From Shimia sp039969785 (lineage in GTDB: Bacteria > Pseudomonadota > Alphaproteobacteria > Rhodobacterales > Rhodobacteraceae), in contig NZ_JBDVNC010000020.1 in the NCBI RefSeq assembly GCF_039969785.1, positions 1 to 64,000 of the forward strand: DNA of 64,000 nt. The letters run 5' to 3'. This document shows positions 1 to 8,841 of the stretch, piece after piece. The notes beneath the pieces were generated by a model. That model saw only the letters and a program-made list of their open reading frames with translations, did not search any database and was not told where the DNA came from. How positions within the stretch are numbered: position 1 is the stretch's first letter; each line of letters opens with the position of its first letter. A program made the translations under genes and the position numbers.

Positions 1-16
1 TTTGGAGGGACACACT

Positions 17-205
17 ATGATCAAATTCATCAAAAACTTCCGCAAAGACGAAAACGGCGCTGTAACTGTTGACTGGGTTGTTCTGACCGCTGCTGTTGTT
101 GGCCTGGCTGTTGCCGCATACACAACCATCGAGACAAACACCAAAACTCTCGCAGATGCAGCCGGTGGCCGCATCCTGACAGAAAACACCCTGGCCGCTG
201 ACTAA
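17..205 (+). CDS. Flp family type IVb pilin (first copy)
   Basis: A 62-residue Flp-type prepilin, the likely structural subunit of the Tad pilus assembled by the genes that follow. A short basic leader of 14 residues (MIKFIKNFRKDENG) ends in Gly. It is followed by AVTVDW and a hydrophobic stretch (VVLTAAVVGLAV). In Flp pilins the prepilin peptidase cuts after that Gly, and the mature protein has Glu-Tyr at +5/+6. Here the pair is Asp-Trp. ATG 17 is chosen because TTGGAGGGA lies just upstream; an in-frame TTG at 2 would put the ribosome site inside the gene. A strong terminator follows, so this gene can be transcribed apart from the second pilin. Confidence 0.85.
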   Translation: MIKFIKNFRKDENGAVTVDWVVLTAAVVGLAVAAYTTIETNTKTLADAAGGRILTENTLAAD

Positions 206-231
206 TCCCAGCCGTCACTTAGGTATGGAAG

Positions 232-265
232 GGGGCCGCGTCATTTGGCGATCGGCCCCTTTTTT
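232..265 (+). terminator. Rho-independent terminator after first pilin
   Basis: Stem GGGGCCG (232-238) pairs with CGGCCCC (253-259), followed by six T (260-265). It lies 27 bp after the pilin stop codon. Confidence 0.85.
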
Positions 266-380
266 CGCCTCTTTTGCTGTTTAACACCCTGTTTACGAGT
301 TGCTGCCAATCAAGTCGGACCTGAAGCAAGACCAACCTGTTTTGCATATCCGGCCATTTATCCATTGAAAGGGTATCTGC

Positions 381-560
381 ATGAAAAAATTCCTAGCGCG
401 CTTCCGAGTGAGCGAAAATGGTGCTGTCTCGGTGGAATGGGTTGTCCTTACCGCCGCAATGGTCGGCCTGTTGTTTACAATTATGAACACTCTGGGGGCG
501 GATGCCAAAAAATCCGCCAGCGACACCGGAAGCTTTATTGGCGATCGCGCCAGCTTCTGA
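381..560 (+). CDS. Flp family type IVb pilin (second copy)
   Basis: A 59-residue small protein clearly paralogous to the gene at 17-205. Its leader MKKFLARFRVSENG is followed by AVSVEW and VVLTAAMVGLLF. The predicted prepilin cut after Gly14 leaves Glu at +5 and Trp at +6, so it keeps the conserved Glu while the first copy has Asp. A weak ribosome site (GAAAGGG) lies upstream. It may be a minor pilin or pseudopilin, or a second major pilin. It ends 149 bp before cpaB. Confidence 0.8.
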   Translation: MKKFLARFRVSENGAVSVEWVVLTAAMVGLLFTIMNTLGADAKKSASDTGSFIGDRASF

Positions 561-664
561 CGAAACACCGCGCCCCAAGGAACAAACCAGCCACGAAAGA
601 TGCTTTAAGCGACCCTCAAATCGCCACATTCGTCTCAGATACTAGGCCGGTACAAATCCCCGCA

Positions 665-680
665 CGGGATAGAAATCCCG
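665..680 (+). other. Small stem-loop before cpaB
   Basis: CGGGAT (665-670), loop AGAA, ATCCCG (675-680). There is no T-run, so it is not a standard terminator. It sits 29 bp upstream of the cpaB start and could affect mRNA stability or processing between pilin and assembly genes. Confidence 0.35.
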
Positions 681-709
681 GCACCAGATGGAAGATGAGG
701 TAACGAGAC

Positions 710-1567
710 ATGCGTGCGATATTTGCAGTAGTGCTACTTGTCGGCCTGGGACTCGCAGGGTTTGCGGTCTACATGGCCCAGAACTATATTCAGGGATATC
801 AAGCCGCGCTGGCTAAGGAACGTGCCGGGCGCCAGGATATTGAACTTGTGGACGGTTACACCGTCTCCCGCGCCATGAAATACGGCGAAACCCTCCTGAA
901 AGAAGACGTCCGGATCGTGAAATGGCCCGCCGCCGCCATGCCCGAAGGCATGTTCACATCCGTAGAAGAGTTGTTCCCCAAGGGTGATAATCGCAGTCGT
1001 GTCGTTGTGCGCGCCATGGAAAAAGGCGAAGTGCTGATTGCCGCCAAACTCACCAAACCAGGTGAAGAAGCCGGCATCACATCCCGCCTTGCCCGTGGCC
1101 AACGCGCTTTTGCCATCAAAGTGGACGTGGCCAGCGGCGTTTCGGGCTTTCTGCGCCCCGGTGATCGTGTTGATGTCTACTGGACCGGCCGCGCAGGCAG
1201 CAAAAATGACAGCCGTGGTGACTTTACCAAACTGATCGAAGCAAATGTGTCGCTGATCGCAATTGACCAAACTGCGGACGAAGAGGTCGACACCGGCAAC
1301 ATCGCCCGAACAGTCACGGTTGCCGCCTTACCACAACAGGTTGCCGCACTGGCGCAGGCTCAATCAACCGGCAGTTTGTCTCTGTCGCTCGTTGGTGCCG
1401 AAGATGACACGATCGCGTCCGCCATCGAAGTCGATCAGCGCGCTCTGCTTGGCATTGAGGCCGAAGTTGAAGAAGTTGTGAAACAAGAAGCCAAGGCGCG
1501 GGTCTGCACGATCAAAACCCGCAAAGGCGGCGACGTTCTTCAGATCCCGATCCCTTGCACAAACTGA
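710..1567 (+). CDS. cpaB: Flp pilus assembly protein CpaB
   Basis: A 285-residue periplasmic protein of the Tad secretion system (RcpC/CpaB family), thought to work with the CpaC secretin at the outer membrane. An N-terminal membrane anchor (residues about 2-20, FAVVLLVGLGLAGFAVYMAQ) is followed by a SAF-like domain. That domain contains GYTVSRAMKYGETLLKEDV and, further on, the family-typical region FAIKVDVASGVSGFLRPGDRVDVYW. The start at 710 has GAGGT upstream. It is the first gene of the assembly set after the pilins and is followed by a strong terminator, so cpaC probably has its own promoter or depends on readthrough. Confidence 0.93.
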   Translation: MRAIFAVVLLVGLGLAGFAVYMAQNYIQGYQAALAKERAGRQDIELVDGYTVSRAMKYGETLLKEDVRIVKWPAAAMPEGMFTSVEELFPKGDNRSRVVVRAMEKGEVLIAAKLTKPGEEAGITSRLARGQRAFAIKVDVASGVSGFLRPGDRVDVYWTGRAGSKNDSRGDFTKLIEANVSLIAIDQTADEEVDTGNIARTVTVAALPQQVAALAQAQSTGSLSLSLVGAEDDTIASAIEVDQRALLGIEAEVEEVVKQEAKARVCTIKTRKGGDVLQIPIPCTN

Positions 1568-1586
1568 TCCAACAGCAATATTTTCA

Positions 1587-1614
1587 GGGGCGTCCGACGA
1601 TCGGGCGCCCCTTT
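1587..1614 (+). terminator. Rho-independent terminator after cpaB
   Basis: An 11-bp stem, GGGGCGTCCGA / TCGGGCGCCCC with one G-T pair, loop CGA, followed by TTT. It lies 20 bp downstream of the cpaB stop. Confidence 0.75.
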
Positions 1615-1758
1615 GCTTTGCGTCTCTGTGGCACCACACCCACATGCAATATGCCCTCGAAACCATTGATTCTTGCAAAATTTTGCGATCTGGCGCACAG
1701 TGCTGACAAATGTGGGCAAAAGACCCGCGAACCGAGGCGTGATCGAGAGGCAGGTCAC

Positions 1759-3162
1759 ATGAAATATCACAGTACTCTGGGGGCCGTCCTGTTGGGCGCT
1801 ACCTTGGCCATTCTCCCTGTTTTGGCGGGGCCATCTTTGGCCGAAACATTGCGCGTTGTGCGCAGTGGTGCATCCTCAACGCTCGGGGTTCCGATGAACC
1901 GCGCCGTTGTGGTGGAAAGCGACGTTCCCTTTGCGGAACTCTCTATCGCCAATCCGGCCATTGCCGACATCTCGTCGCTTTCGGATCGAACCATCTATGT
2001 CTTGGGCAAGTCGCCCGGCATGACCACGCTGACTTTGCTGGACGCAGCCGGAAAGCTGATCACCAATGTCGAAGTCCGGGTCGCACCGGACATTTCCGAA
2101 TTCAAAGAACGCCTGCGCCAGATCCTTCCAACCGAGAAGATCGAAGTGCGCACCGCCAATGACGGCATCGTGTTGTCAGGCACTGTAACCTCTGCGCAGA
2201 AACTGGAACGCGCCATGGAGCTGGCTCAACGCTATGCGCCCGAGCGGGTTTCCAACCTGATGGTGGTCGGCGGTGTTCAGCAAGTGATGCTCAAAGTACG
2301 CTTTGCAGAAATGCAGCGGTCCGTATCCAAGTCGCTCAGCTCATCTCTCGCTATCGCGGGCGAAGGCTTTGGCGTTGAAACCGGCACATGGTTGTCTGGA
2401 GACAATGGCATCGGCAATCCAATTACGCCGGCAACCGGCACACTGGGCGCGTTGGGCTTTCAATTTGGTGTCGGCGCGTTCGAAGTCGGAATTTTGTTGG
2501 AAGCTCTGGAAAACAAAGGTGTTTCCCGGACGCTTGCAGAACCGAACCTGACCGCATTGTCAGGACAAGAGGCCAAGTTTCTGGCTGGCGGCGAATACCC
2601 GGTGCCAGTGGCTCAGGAAGACGGGGCCATCACAGTTGAATTCAAACCCTTTGGCGTTGAGCTCAACTTTATCCCGCGCGTGATCGACAGCGACCTGATC
2701 AATCTGGAGCTGACCGCGGCCGTGTCCGCAATCGACAGCACCAATGGCTATTCAGATGGCACGCTGACGATCAATGCGTTCAGCCGCCGTGAAACATCCA
2801 CGACAGTTGAGATGCGTGACGGCGAAAGCTTTGCCATCGCTGGTTTGCTTCAGGATGATTTTCTGGACAACAATGCTCAGGTTCCATGGCTTGGTGACAT
2901 TCCTGTGTTGGGCGCCCTTTTCCGCAGTGCGGATTATCAACGCGAACAGTCAGAACTGGTCATTATCATTACGGCCCATCTGGTGACACCGACACGCGGC
3001 GAAGCACTGGCCTTGCCCACGGATCGTGTAAAACCCCCGACGGAACAGGATTTGTTCTTGTTCGGCCATGTCGCCCGAGACGCAAAACGCCCCAAAACGG
3101 GTGCCGCCGGCGAAGTTGCGAAACAGGACTTTTCCGGGTCCTACGGCTATGTGATGGACTGA
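1759..3162 (+). CDS. cpaC: Flp pilus secretin CpaC
   Basis: A 467-residue outer-membrane secretin (RcpA/CpaC, type II/III secretin family) through which the Flp pilus leaves the cell. A Sec signal peptide covers residues 1 to about 29, ending GPSLAE. Next come the pilus-assembly N-terminal domain (SELSIANPAIADISSLSDRTIYVLGKSPG region), a BON-like segment, and the secretin domain. The domain carries the typical SRTLAEPNLTALSGQEAKFLAGGE and the end motif VPWLGDIPVLGALFRS. ATG 1759 is chosen over an upstream in-frame start at 1555 because the signal peptide begins there and GAGAGGCAGGT precedes it; the longer frame would overlap cpaB and its terminator. Confidence 0.95.
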   Translation: MKYHSTLGAVLLGATLAILPVLAGPSLAETLRVVRSGASSTLGVPMNRAVVVESDVPFAELSIANPAIADISSLSDRTIYVLGKSPGMTTLTLLDAAGKLITNVEVRVAPDISEFKERLRQILPTEKIEVRTANDGIVLSGTVTSAQKLERAMELAQRYAPERVSNLMVVGGVQQVMLKVRFAEMQRSVSKSLSSSLAIAGEGFGVETGTWLSGDNGIGNPITPATGTLGALGFQFGVGAFEVGILLEALENKGVSRTLAEPNLTALSGQEAKFLAGGEYPVPVAQEDGAITVEFKPFGVELNFIPRVIDSDLINLELTAAVSAIDSTNGYSDGTLTINAFSRRETSTTVEMRDGESFAIAGLLQDDFLDNNAQVPWLGDIPVLGALFRSADYQREQSELVIIITAHLVTPTRGEALALPTDRVKPPTEQDLFLFGHVARDAKRPKTGAAGEVAKQDFSGSYGYVMD

Positions 3163-3175
3163 GGAGAGACGAAAG

Positions 3176-3832
3176 ATGTGGAAACTTATCGCAGCCTCCG
3201 CCCTAATACTGATGAGCGCATGTTCGGACGGCGACCATGACGCCGTTCCATCCTGGTTCCGCGAGGCTGGCGCCGTTGTTGATCCAGGGCACTTTGGATA
3301 CGCAACCAAAAATAACACCTCGATCCAAAACGGCGACAAGCAATACATCCTAAGCCTTGCCAACCGCTTTTCAGAAGAGGTCAATTCAACTGTAAACTTC
3401 GCATTTGACAGCGCGCAGCTGGATCAGAATGCGCGCAACACATTGCGTCAACAGGCCGTTTGGATTCAGCAATTCCCCGAAGTGCGTTTCAAAGTGTTTG
3501 GCCATACCGACGCCGTGGGCAGCAACAACTATAACAAATCTCTTGGCATGCGCCGTGCACGGACTGTTGTGAATTACCTTGTGTCTCAGGGTATTGGCCG
3601 CGACCGGCTCGAAGCCGTTGTGTCGCTTGGCAAAACCCAGCCATTGGTCGTAACACAGGGACGTGAACGTAAAAACCGCCGCACAGTGACCGAAGTGACC
3701 GGGTTTGTCGCCCGCCACCCCACGGTTCTGGATGGCAAATACGCCGCCATTGTTTATCGCGAATATGTTGCAAGTGCGATACCGCGGTCCGGACTTGAAG
3801 GCCTTTCCGCAACAGGCACCACAGCAGAATAA
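3176..3832 (+). CDS. OmpA-family lipoprotein of the Tad locus
   Basis: A 218-residue predicted lipoprotein with lipobox LMSAC at residues 12-16. It has an OmpA C-terminal peptidoglycan-binding domain from about residue 65, with NFAFDSAQLDQNARNTL, FKVFGHTDAVGSNNYNKSLG and the RRARTVVNYL helix typical of the family. It follows cpaC by 13 bp and probably anchors the pilus channel to the cell wall. This position is held by an OmpA-like protein in many Rhodobacteraceae Tad loci, where no clear CpaD is present. A terminator follows. Confidence 0.88.
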   Translation: MWKLIAASALILMSACSDGDHDAVPSWFREAGAVVDPGHFGYATKNNTSIQNGDKQYILSLANRFSEEVNSTVNFAFDSAQLDQNARNTLRQQAVWIQQFPEVRFKVFGHTDAVGSNNYNKSLGMRRARTVVNYLVSQGIGRDRLEAVVSLGKTQPLVVTQGRERKNRRTVTEVTGFVARHPTVLDGKYAAIVYREYVASAIPRSGLEGLSATGTTAE

Positions 3833-3858
3833 CAACAAACGTTAAAAATCAAACTCTT

Positions 3859-3883
3859 AGACCGGCCACTGGCCGGTCTTTTT
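3859..3883 (+). terminator. Rho-independent terminator after OmpA-like gene
   Basis: AGACCGGCC, loop ACT, GGCCGGTCT, then a T-run. It lies 26 bp after the stop codon. A new transcript for cpaE and downstream genes must therefore start in the 236 bp that follow. Confidence 0.85.
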
Positions 3884-4119
3884 CATTGCGGAAACGATAT
3901 TGGAAAATCCCGGGTATCGTCGCACATTTCCGCACAATTTCGGTTTTTTGGCCCCAATGTTGCCTAACTTGCAGGCGACTTTCAGAACAACGGGATCGTT
4001 GTGCCAATCCGAGTCGGACAATCGATTCCCAACAAAAGGGAAGTTGAGTTGCTTAGAATTGCGACCAGCCAGCCCGCAGAAGGAATTGCGGTCCGCCGCG
4101 AATGAGGATTATGGGGCTT

Positions 4120-5370
4120 ATGACGAGTAGCGAGCCGAACCAGACAGAACAGAGCCCGATCCTGGCATGCACCATTTGCCGGGACGTGCAGAACTTTGAA
4201 CTCCTTATCGTCGATATGGAGGAGTGTCTTGGCGAGCAATGGGGTGATCTGGGCTTTGAAGACGCTATTCCCTTTATGGAGCAACCAGATGCCGATCATC
4301 TGGAATTCATCGCGCTGGCCATTGATGACATGGACGAGGACAACCTTGACCAGCTGACAGAAATCATCAGCGCCGCCCGGGATCGCAATATCCGCACACT
4401 TCTGATCGCCGAAGACGTCACTCCGGCCTCGCTGCACCACTTGTTGCGTCAGGGTGCTAACGAATTTATCCCCTACCCGCTCCCGCCGGGCGAATTGCAG
4501 TCTGTCATAGACAAACTGCACGCAGAAGAGCCCGCGCCAGCAGCGCCCACCCCACAAAAGTCATCGGTTGCTCTCAGCTCAAACGCGGAATCGCTCGAAG
4601 GTGTTCTGATTGCGGTTCAAGGCCTGGCTGGCGGCACCGGCGCAACCACGCTGGCCGTTAATCTGGGCTGGGAACTAGCCACAATCGACAAAAAGAACCC
4701 GCCTTCGGTCTGCCTGATCGACCTTGATCTGCAATTTGGCTCTGTGTCGACATTCCTTGATCTGCAACGCCCGGATGCGGCGTTCGAAGTGATCACCGAT
4801 ACCGAGGCCCTGGACAGCGAAAGCTTTGGGCAAGCTCTTCAGACTTACGAAGAACGCCTGCATGTGTTGACCGCGCCACCCGACATCATCCCAATGGATT
4901 TGGTATCTCCCGAAGATATTGAACGTGTACTTGGCGTCGCGCGTCGTCACTTTGATTATGTCATTGTCGACATGCCGTCGGTTCTTGTTCAATGGTCCGA
5001 AGTCGTGTTGCACGCGGCGCATGTTTATTTTGCCACTATGGAAATCGACATGCGTTCCGCCCAGAACGCCATTCGTCTTAAGCGCGCGCTTCAAGCCGAA
5101 GACTTGCCATTCGAAAAACTTCGTTATGTCATGAACCGCGCTCCGAAATTCACAGATCTCAGCGGCAAGAGCCGTGTGAAACGTCTGTCTGAAAGCCTTG
5201 GCATCTCAATCGACGTAAATCTGCCGGACGGCGCAAAACAAGTCGCATCCGCTGGGGATCACGGCCAACCCCTTGGTCTGAACGCCCCCAAGAACCCGCT
5301 TCGCAAAGAAATCATCAAGCTCGCGACCAGCTTACACGAGCTGGACCAATCCGACGAAAAAGCAGCCTGA
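4120..5370 (+). CDS. cpaE: Pilus assembly ATPase-like protein CpaE
   Basis: A 416-residue MinD/ParA-like protein of the Tad system (CpaE/TadZ family), which places the pilus machine at its cellular site. An N-terminal receiver-like domain (about 15-130) precedes the MinD fold. Its P-loop region reads LAGGTGATTLAVNLG, and the second half of the fold contains VCLIDLDLQFGSVSTFLDL and DYVIVDMPS. The signature lysine of the deviant Walker A box is absent (GGTGATT), as in other alphaproteobacterial CpaE proteins I recall. The start is uncertain: ATGs at 4102, 4111 and 4120 are in frame, and 4120 best fits GAGG/GGGG upstream. It sits 15 bp before cpaF. Confidence 0.9.
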   Translation: MTSSEPNQTEQSPILACTICRDVQNFELLIVDMEECLGEQWGDLGFEDAIPFMEQPDADHLEFIALAIDDMDEDNLDQLTEIISAARDRNIRTLLIAEDVTPASLHHLLRQGANEFIPYPLPPGELQSVIDKLHAEEPAPAAPTPQKSSVALSSNAESLEGVLIAVQGLAGGTGATTLAVNLGWELATIDKKNPPSVCLIDLDLQFGSVSTFLDLQRPDAAFEVITDTEALDSESFGQALQTYEERLHVLTAPPDIIPMDLVSPEDIERVLGVARRHFDYVIVDMPSVLVQWSEVVLHAAHVYFATMEIDMRSAQNAIRLKRALQAEDLPFEKLRYVMNRAPKFTDLSGKSRVKRLSESLGISIDVNLPDGAKQVASAGDHGQPLGLNAPKNPLRKEIIKLATSLHELDQSDEKAA

Positions 5371-5385
5371 GGGAAGGAATAAATA

Positions 5386-6864
5386 ATGTTCTCTCGATAC
5401 AAGAAAACCGCCGATCCCAAGCCGAACCCGGCCGTCGCCGAAAAGGCCGCCAAATCGATCAAGCGTGGCGAAAAGGCGAAACCCGCTGCGGCGCCCGCCG
5501 CCGCGCCAGAGGCTGCGGCCCCAAAATCTTTCATGCGCAAAGCGCCTGCCAAGACAGCCGCACAACCCGTTGCTGGTGACAAGGAACGCCGTCGCAAGGA
5601 ACGCCTGGGCGAAATCAAACTCGAACTGCACCGCGAACTTCTGGACAATCTCAACCTGTCCGCGCTCGACAAGGCGTCAGAAAAAGAACTGCGCGCGGAA
5701 ATCGGGTCGATTGCCACCGAGGTTCTTCAGGAAAAAGCCATCGTTCTGAACCGCGAAGAACGCGCCACTGTTTTTAAAGAGCTGTTTGACGAAGTCACCG
5801 GGCTCGGCCCGCTGGAAACCCTGCTTCAGGATGAATCGGTCAACGATATTCTGGTCAACGGTCCCAAACAGATATTTGTGGAACGTGACGGTAAACTGCA
5901 GCTGACCGATGTGGTCTTCAAAGACGAAAAGCACTTGTTGCGGATCATCGACAAGATCGTGTCCGCCGTGGGTCGTCGCGTTGATGAATCCAACCCCTAT
6001 GTTGACGCCCGTCTGCAGGATGGATCGCGTTTCAACGCCATGGTTCCCCCGATCGCGGTGGATGGGTCGCTGGTTTCCATTCGTAAATTCAAAAAGGACA
6101 AGCTCGGTATCGACGATCTTGTTGGCTTTGGTGCCTTTTCCGAACAAATGGCCGCTTATCTCCAAGCTGCCGTATCAACCCGTCTGAACGTTATCGTCTC
6201 AGGTGGTACCGGTTCTGGTAAAACCACAACGCTGAACGCACTTAGCTCCTTCATTGATGACGCAGAACGCATCCTGACAATCGAGGATACGGCCGAACTC
6301 CAGCTGCAACAGACCCATGTCGGTCGCATGGAATCCCGCCCACCCAACGTTGAGGGCAAAGGCGAAGTCAGCCCGCGCGATTGTCTGAAGAACGCGTTGC
6401 GGATGCGCCCGGATCGCATCATCGTTGGCGAGACTCGCGGCGAAGAAGTGATCGACATGCTGCAGGCCATGAACACGGGCCACGACGGATCGATGACCAC
6501 CATTCACGCCAACTCGGCGCGCGACGGTGTGTCCCGCCTTGAAAACATGATCGCGATGGCAGGTATCGAAATGCCGCTCAAGGCCGTGCGCTCTCAGATT
6601 TCTTCGGCCGTGAACCTGATCGTCCAGGCCTCGCGCCTTCAGGATGGCTCGCGTCGCATGACATCCATTACTGAAATCACCGGCATGGAAGGTGACGTGA
6701 TCTCGATGCAGGAAGTGTTCCGCTATCAGCGGACTGGCCTGACACCGGAAAACAAGATCATCGGTCACTTTACCGCCACCGGCGTGCGCTCGCACTATTC
6801 CGAGCGTTTCCGGATGTGGGGCTATGACTTGCCTGCCGAAATCTACGAACCGACTGCGGGGTAA
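5386..6864 (+). CDS. cpaF: Flp pilus assembly ATPase CpaF (TadA)
   Basis: A 492-residue type II/IV secretion ATPase that powers Flp pilus assembly at the inner membrane. A disordered Ala/Lys/Pro-rich N-terminus (residues 1-65) precedes the conserved N-terminal domain (GLGPLETLLQDESVNDILVNGP). The ATPase core has Walker A GGTGSGKTTTLNAL (about 270-283), an Asp box (TIEDTAELQL), Walker B (MRPDRIIVGETRG) and a His box (GHDGSMTTIHANSARD). All catalytic motifs are intact. The ribosome site is GGGAAGGA. It lies between cpaE and tadB in one transcript. Confidence 0.96.
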   Translation: MFSRYKKTADPKPNPAVAEKAAKSIKRGEKAKPAAAPAAAPEAAAPKSFMRKAPAKTAAQPVAGDKERRRKERLGEIKLELHRELLDNLNLSALDKASEKELRAEIGSIATEVLQEKAIVLNREERATVFKELFDEVTGLGPLETLLQDESVNDILVNGPKQIFVERDGKLQLTDVVFKDEKHLLRIIDKIVSAVGRRVDESNPYVDARLQDGSRFNAMVPPIAVDGSLVSIRKFKKDKLGIDDLVGFGAFSEQMAAYLQAAVSTRLNVIVSGGTGSGKTTTLNALSSFIDDAERILTIEDTAELQLQQTHVGRMESRPPNVEGKGEVSPRDCLKNALRMRPDRIIVGETRGEEVIDMLQAMNTGHDGSMTTIHANSARDGVSRLENMIAMAGIEMPLKAVRSQISSAVNLIVQASRLQDGSRRMTSITEITGMEGDVISMQEVFRYQRTGLTPENKIIGHFTATGVRSHYSERFRMWGYDLPAEIYEPTAG

Positions 6865-6869
6865 TCGAT

Positions 6870-7838
6870 ATGCCATTTTCACCCGAACTCATTGTCTACG
6901 GTCTTATCTTTATTGGCGTATTCGTCCTGGTCGAAGGCGCCTACCTGACGATCTTCGGCAAATCGATCAGCCTGAACAGCCGCGTCAACCGACGCCTTGA
7001 GATGCTGAACAAGGGCGCACGCCGCGACGAAGTGCTGGAACAGCTCCGTAAGGAGATGAAACAACACGGCGAAAACCGCACCATACCGCTTTATTCGATG
7101 CTCGCGGACAAAGCCCAAAAGGCCGCCATTGCCTTTACGCCCAAGCAGCTGATCATGATGATGGGGGCTGTCACGGTATTTGCCTTTGTCGGATTGTCCA
7201 TTGGCACCCAAACCGCGCCAGCCACAACGGCCGTAATCTCGGTCATGATGGGTGTCGGAGGGGTCTATTTCTGGGTCAGCATGAAGGCCGGAAAACGCGT
7301 CGCCCTGATCGAAGAACAACTGCCTGACGCGATTGAACTGATGGTGCGTTCGCTGCGTGTCGGACATCCGTTTTCGTCCGCCATTCAGATCGTTTCCAAG
7401 GAAATCGACGACCCGCTGGCCACCGAGTTTGGCGTTATCGCTGACGAAAGTGCCTATGGCCGCGATCTGGGTGAAGCGCTCAAAGACATGGCCGAACGTC
7501 TCGACATGCAGGACATGCGGTTCCTGGCCGTGGCGGTCACGATCCAACAGCAGTCAGGTGGTAACCTTGCAGAAATTCTCGCAGGCCTGTCCAAAGTGAT
7601 CCGCGCCCGTTTCCGTCTGTTTCGCCGGGTCAAAGCCATCACCGCCGAAGCAAAATGGTCCGGCAAATTTCTGTCAGGTTTCCCGATTGCCGCCCTGATC
7701 GTGATCAACGTTCTGGACCCGAATTACTATGACGAAGTCAAGACGCACGAACTGTTCATTCCCGGCTGTATCGCTGTTGGCATGTTCCTTGCCGTCAACC
7801 TGTTCGTGATGCGCGTTCTGACGGATATTAAGGTCTGA
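6870..7838 (+). CDS. tadB: Tad pilus inner-membrane protein TadB
   Basis: A 322-residue type II secretion F-domain protein, one of the two inner-membrane platform proteins of the Tad machine. There is one N-terminal membrane segment (residues 5-28) and a central pair (about 93-140). The T2SSF domain carries LPDAIELMVRSLRVGHPFSSAIQIVSKE, and the membrane segments near the C-terminus end MRVLTDIKV. It begins 5 bp after cpaF and is followed 12 bp later by its partner tadC. Confidence 0.94.
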   Translation: MPFSPELIVYGLIFIGVFVLVEGAYLTIFGKSISLNSRVNRRLEMLNKGARRDEVLEQLRKEMKQHGENRTIPLYSMLADKAQKAAIAFTPKQLIMMMGAVTVFAFVGLSIGTQTAPATTAVISVMMGVGGVYFWVSMKAGKRVALIEEQLPDAIELMVRSLRVGHPFSSAIQIVSKEIDDPLATEFGVIADESAYGRDLGEALKDMAERLDMQDMRFLAVAVTIQQQSGGNLAEILAGLSKVIRARFRLFRRVKAITAEAKWSGKFLSGFPIAALIVINVLDPNYYDEVKTHELFIPGCIAVGMFLAVNLFVMRVLTDIKV

Positions 7839-7850
7839 GGAGACGATAAA

Positions 7851-8828
7851 ATGAATACTTTTGAAGCTCTCAACCTGATGCTGACCGACATGCTTGGTCC
7901 AAACGGGCCGTTGATCGGAATAGGCGTCGTCGGTGCCTTTGTGATCCTTCTGATTGTCTCTTTGATGCTCAGCCGCAAGGAAGACCCAATTGACAAGCTC
8001 AATCGGGTGCAAAAAGAAGGCGCCTCTAAAAAGGACCAGCGCAAAGAAGCCCTGCGTCGCAAAGGCGCCAATGCCAAGCTCGACAAATACAAAGCGTTCC
8101 TTGAACCCAAAAGCGAAGAAGAACTCAGCTCTGTTCGCCTTACCCTGATGCAGGCCGGGTATCCTTCGCGGGATGCCGTACGAGCCTATCATCTGGCGCA
8201 AATGATGCTGGGGATCGGCGGACTTATCGTTGGGGTTCTGTATTTTGTCTATGTTAAAGGCACCGAAGGCGCGACCACACAAGACACGTTGATGTATACG
8301 CTTGGCCCCGGCATCGTTGGGTACATGTTGCCGAAATACTGGGTGACACGTCGGGTCAATGCCCGCAAAGAGGAAATCACATCCGGCTTCCCGGATTCGC
8401 TCGATATGATGCTGGTTTGCGTTGAGGCAGGCCAGTCTTTGGACCAGTCCATTGTCCGCGTCGCAGGTGAACTGCGCTCTTCCTACCCAGCCTTGGCCGA
8501 CGAATTTCAAATCGTCGCATACGAGATGAAAGCTGGTAAAGACAAAGGTCAGGTTTTGTCTGACATGGGCGAACGCTGCGGTGTTCAGGACGTTTCATCT
8601 TTTGTAACCGTTCTGATCCAGTCCGCCACTTTCGGGACATCCATTGCCGATGCTCTTCGTGTGTATGCAGGGGAAATGCGTGACAAACGCGTGATGCGCG
8701 CCGAAGAAGCTGCAAACAAGTTGCCAACCAAGATGACACTTGCAACAATGATGCTCACGGTGCCGCCATTGCTGATCATTCTGGTGTCGCCATCCATTAT
8801 CGGCATCAACAACCTTGGTGCGCAATAA
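7851..8828 (+). CDS. tadC: Tad pilus inner-membrane protein TadC
   Basis: A 325-residue second T2SSF-domain platform protein. Membrane segments lie at about 20-40, 120-165 and the C-terminus (MMLTVPPLLIILVSPSIIG). The F-domain holds GFPDSLDMMLVCVEAGQSLDQS, matching the TadC type, which is shorter and more degenerate than TadB. The ribosome site is GAGGAGACGATAAA. The stop codon lies 13 bp before tadD. Confidence 0.94.
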   Translation: MNTFEALNLMLTDMLGPNGPLIGIGVVGAFVILLIVSLMLSRKEDPIDKLNRVQKEGASKKDQRKEALRRKGANAKLDKYKAFLEPKSEEELSSVRLTLMQAGYPSRDAVRAYHLAQMMLGIGGLIVGVLYFVYVKGTEGATTQDTLMYTLGPGIVGYMLPKYWVTRRVNARKEEITSGFPDSLDMMLVCVEAGQSLDQSIVRVAGELRSSYPALADEFQIVAYEMKAGKDKGQVLSDMGERCGVQDVSSFVTVLIQSATFGTSIADALRVYAGEMRDKRVMRAEEAANKLPTKMTLATMMLTVPPLLIILVSPSIIGINNLGAQ

Positions 8829-8841
8829 CGCGACGACACGC

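Noticed and set aside
1555..1758. Longer CpaC start
   Set aside because: It would overlap cpaB and run through its terminator; the signal peptide begins at 1759.
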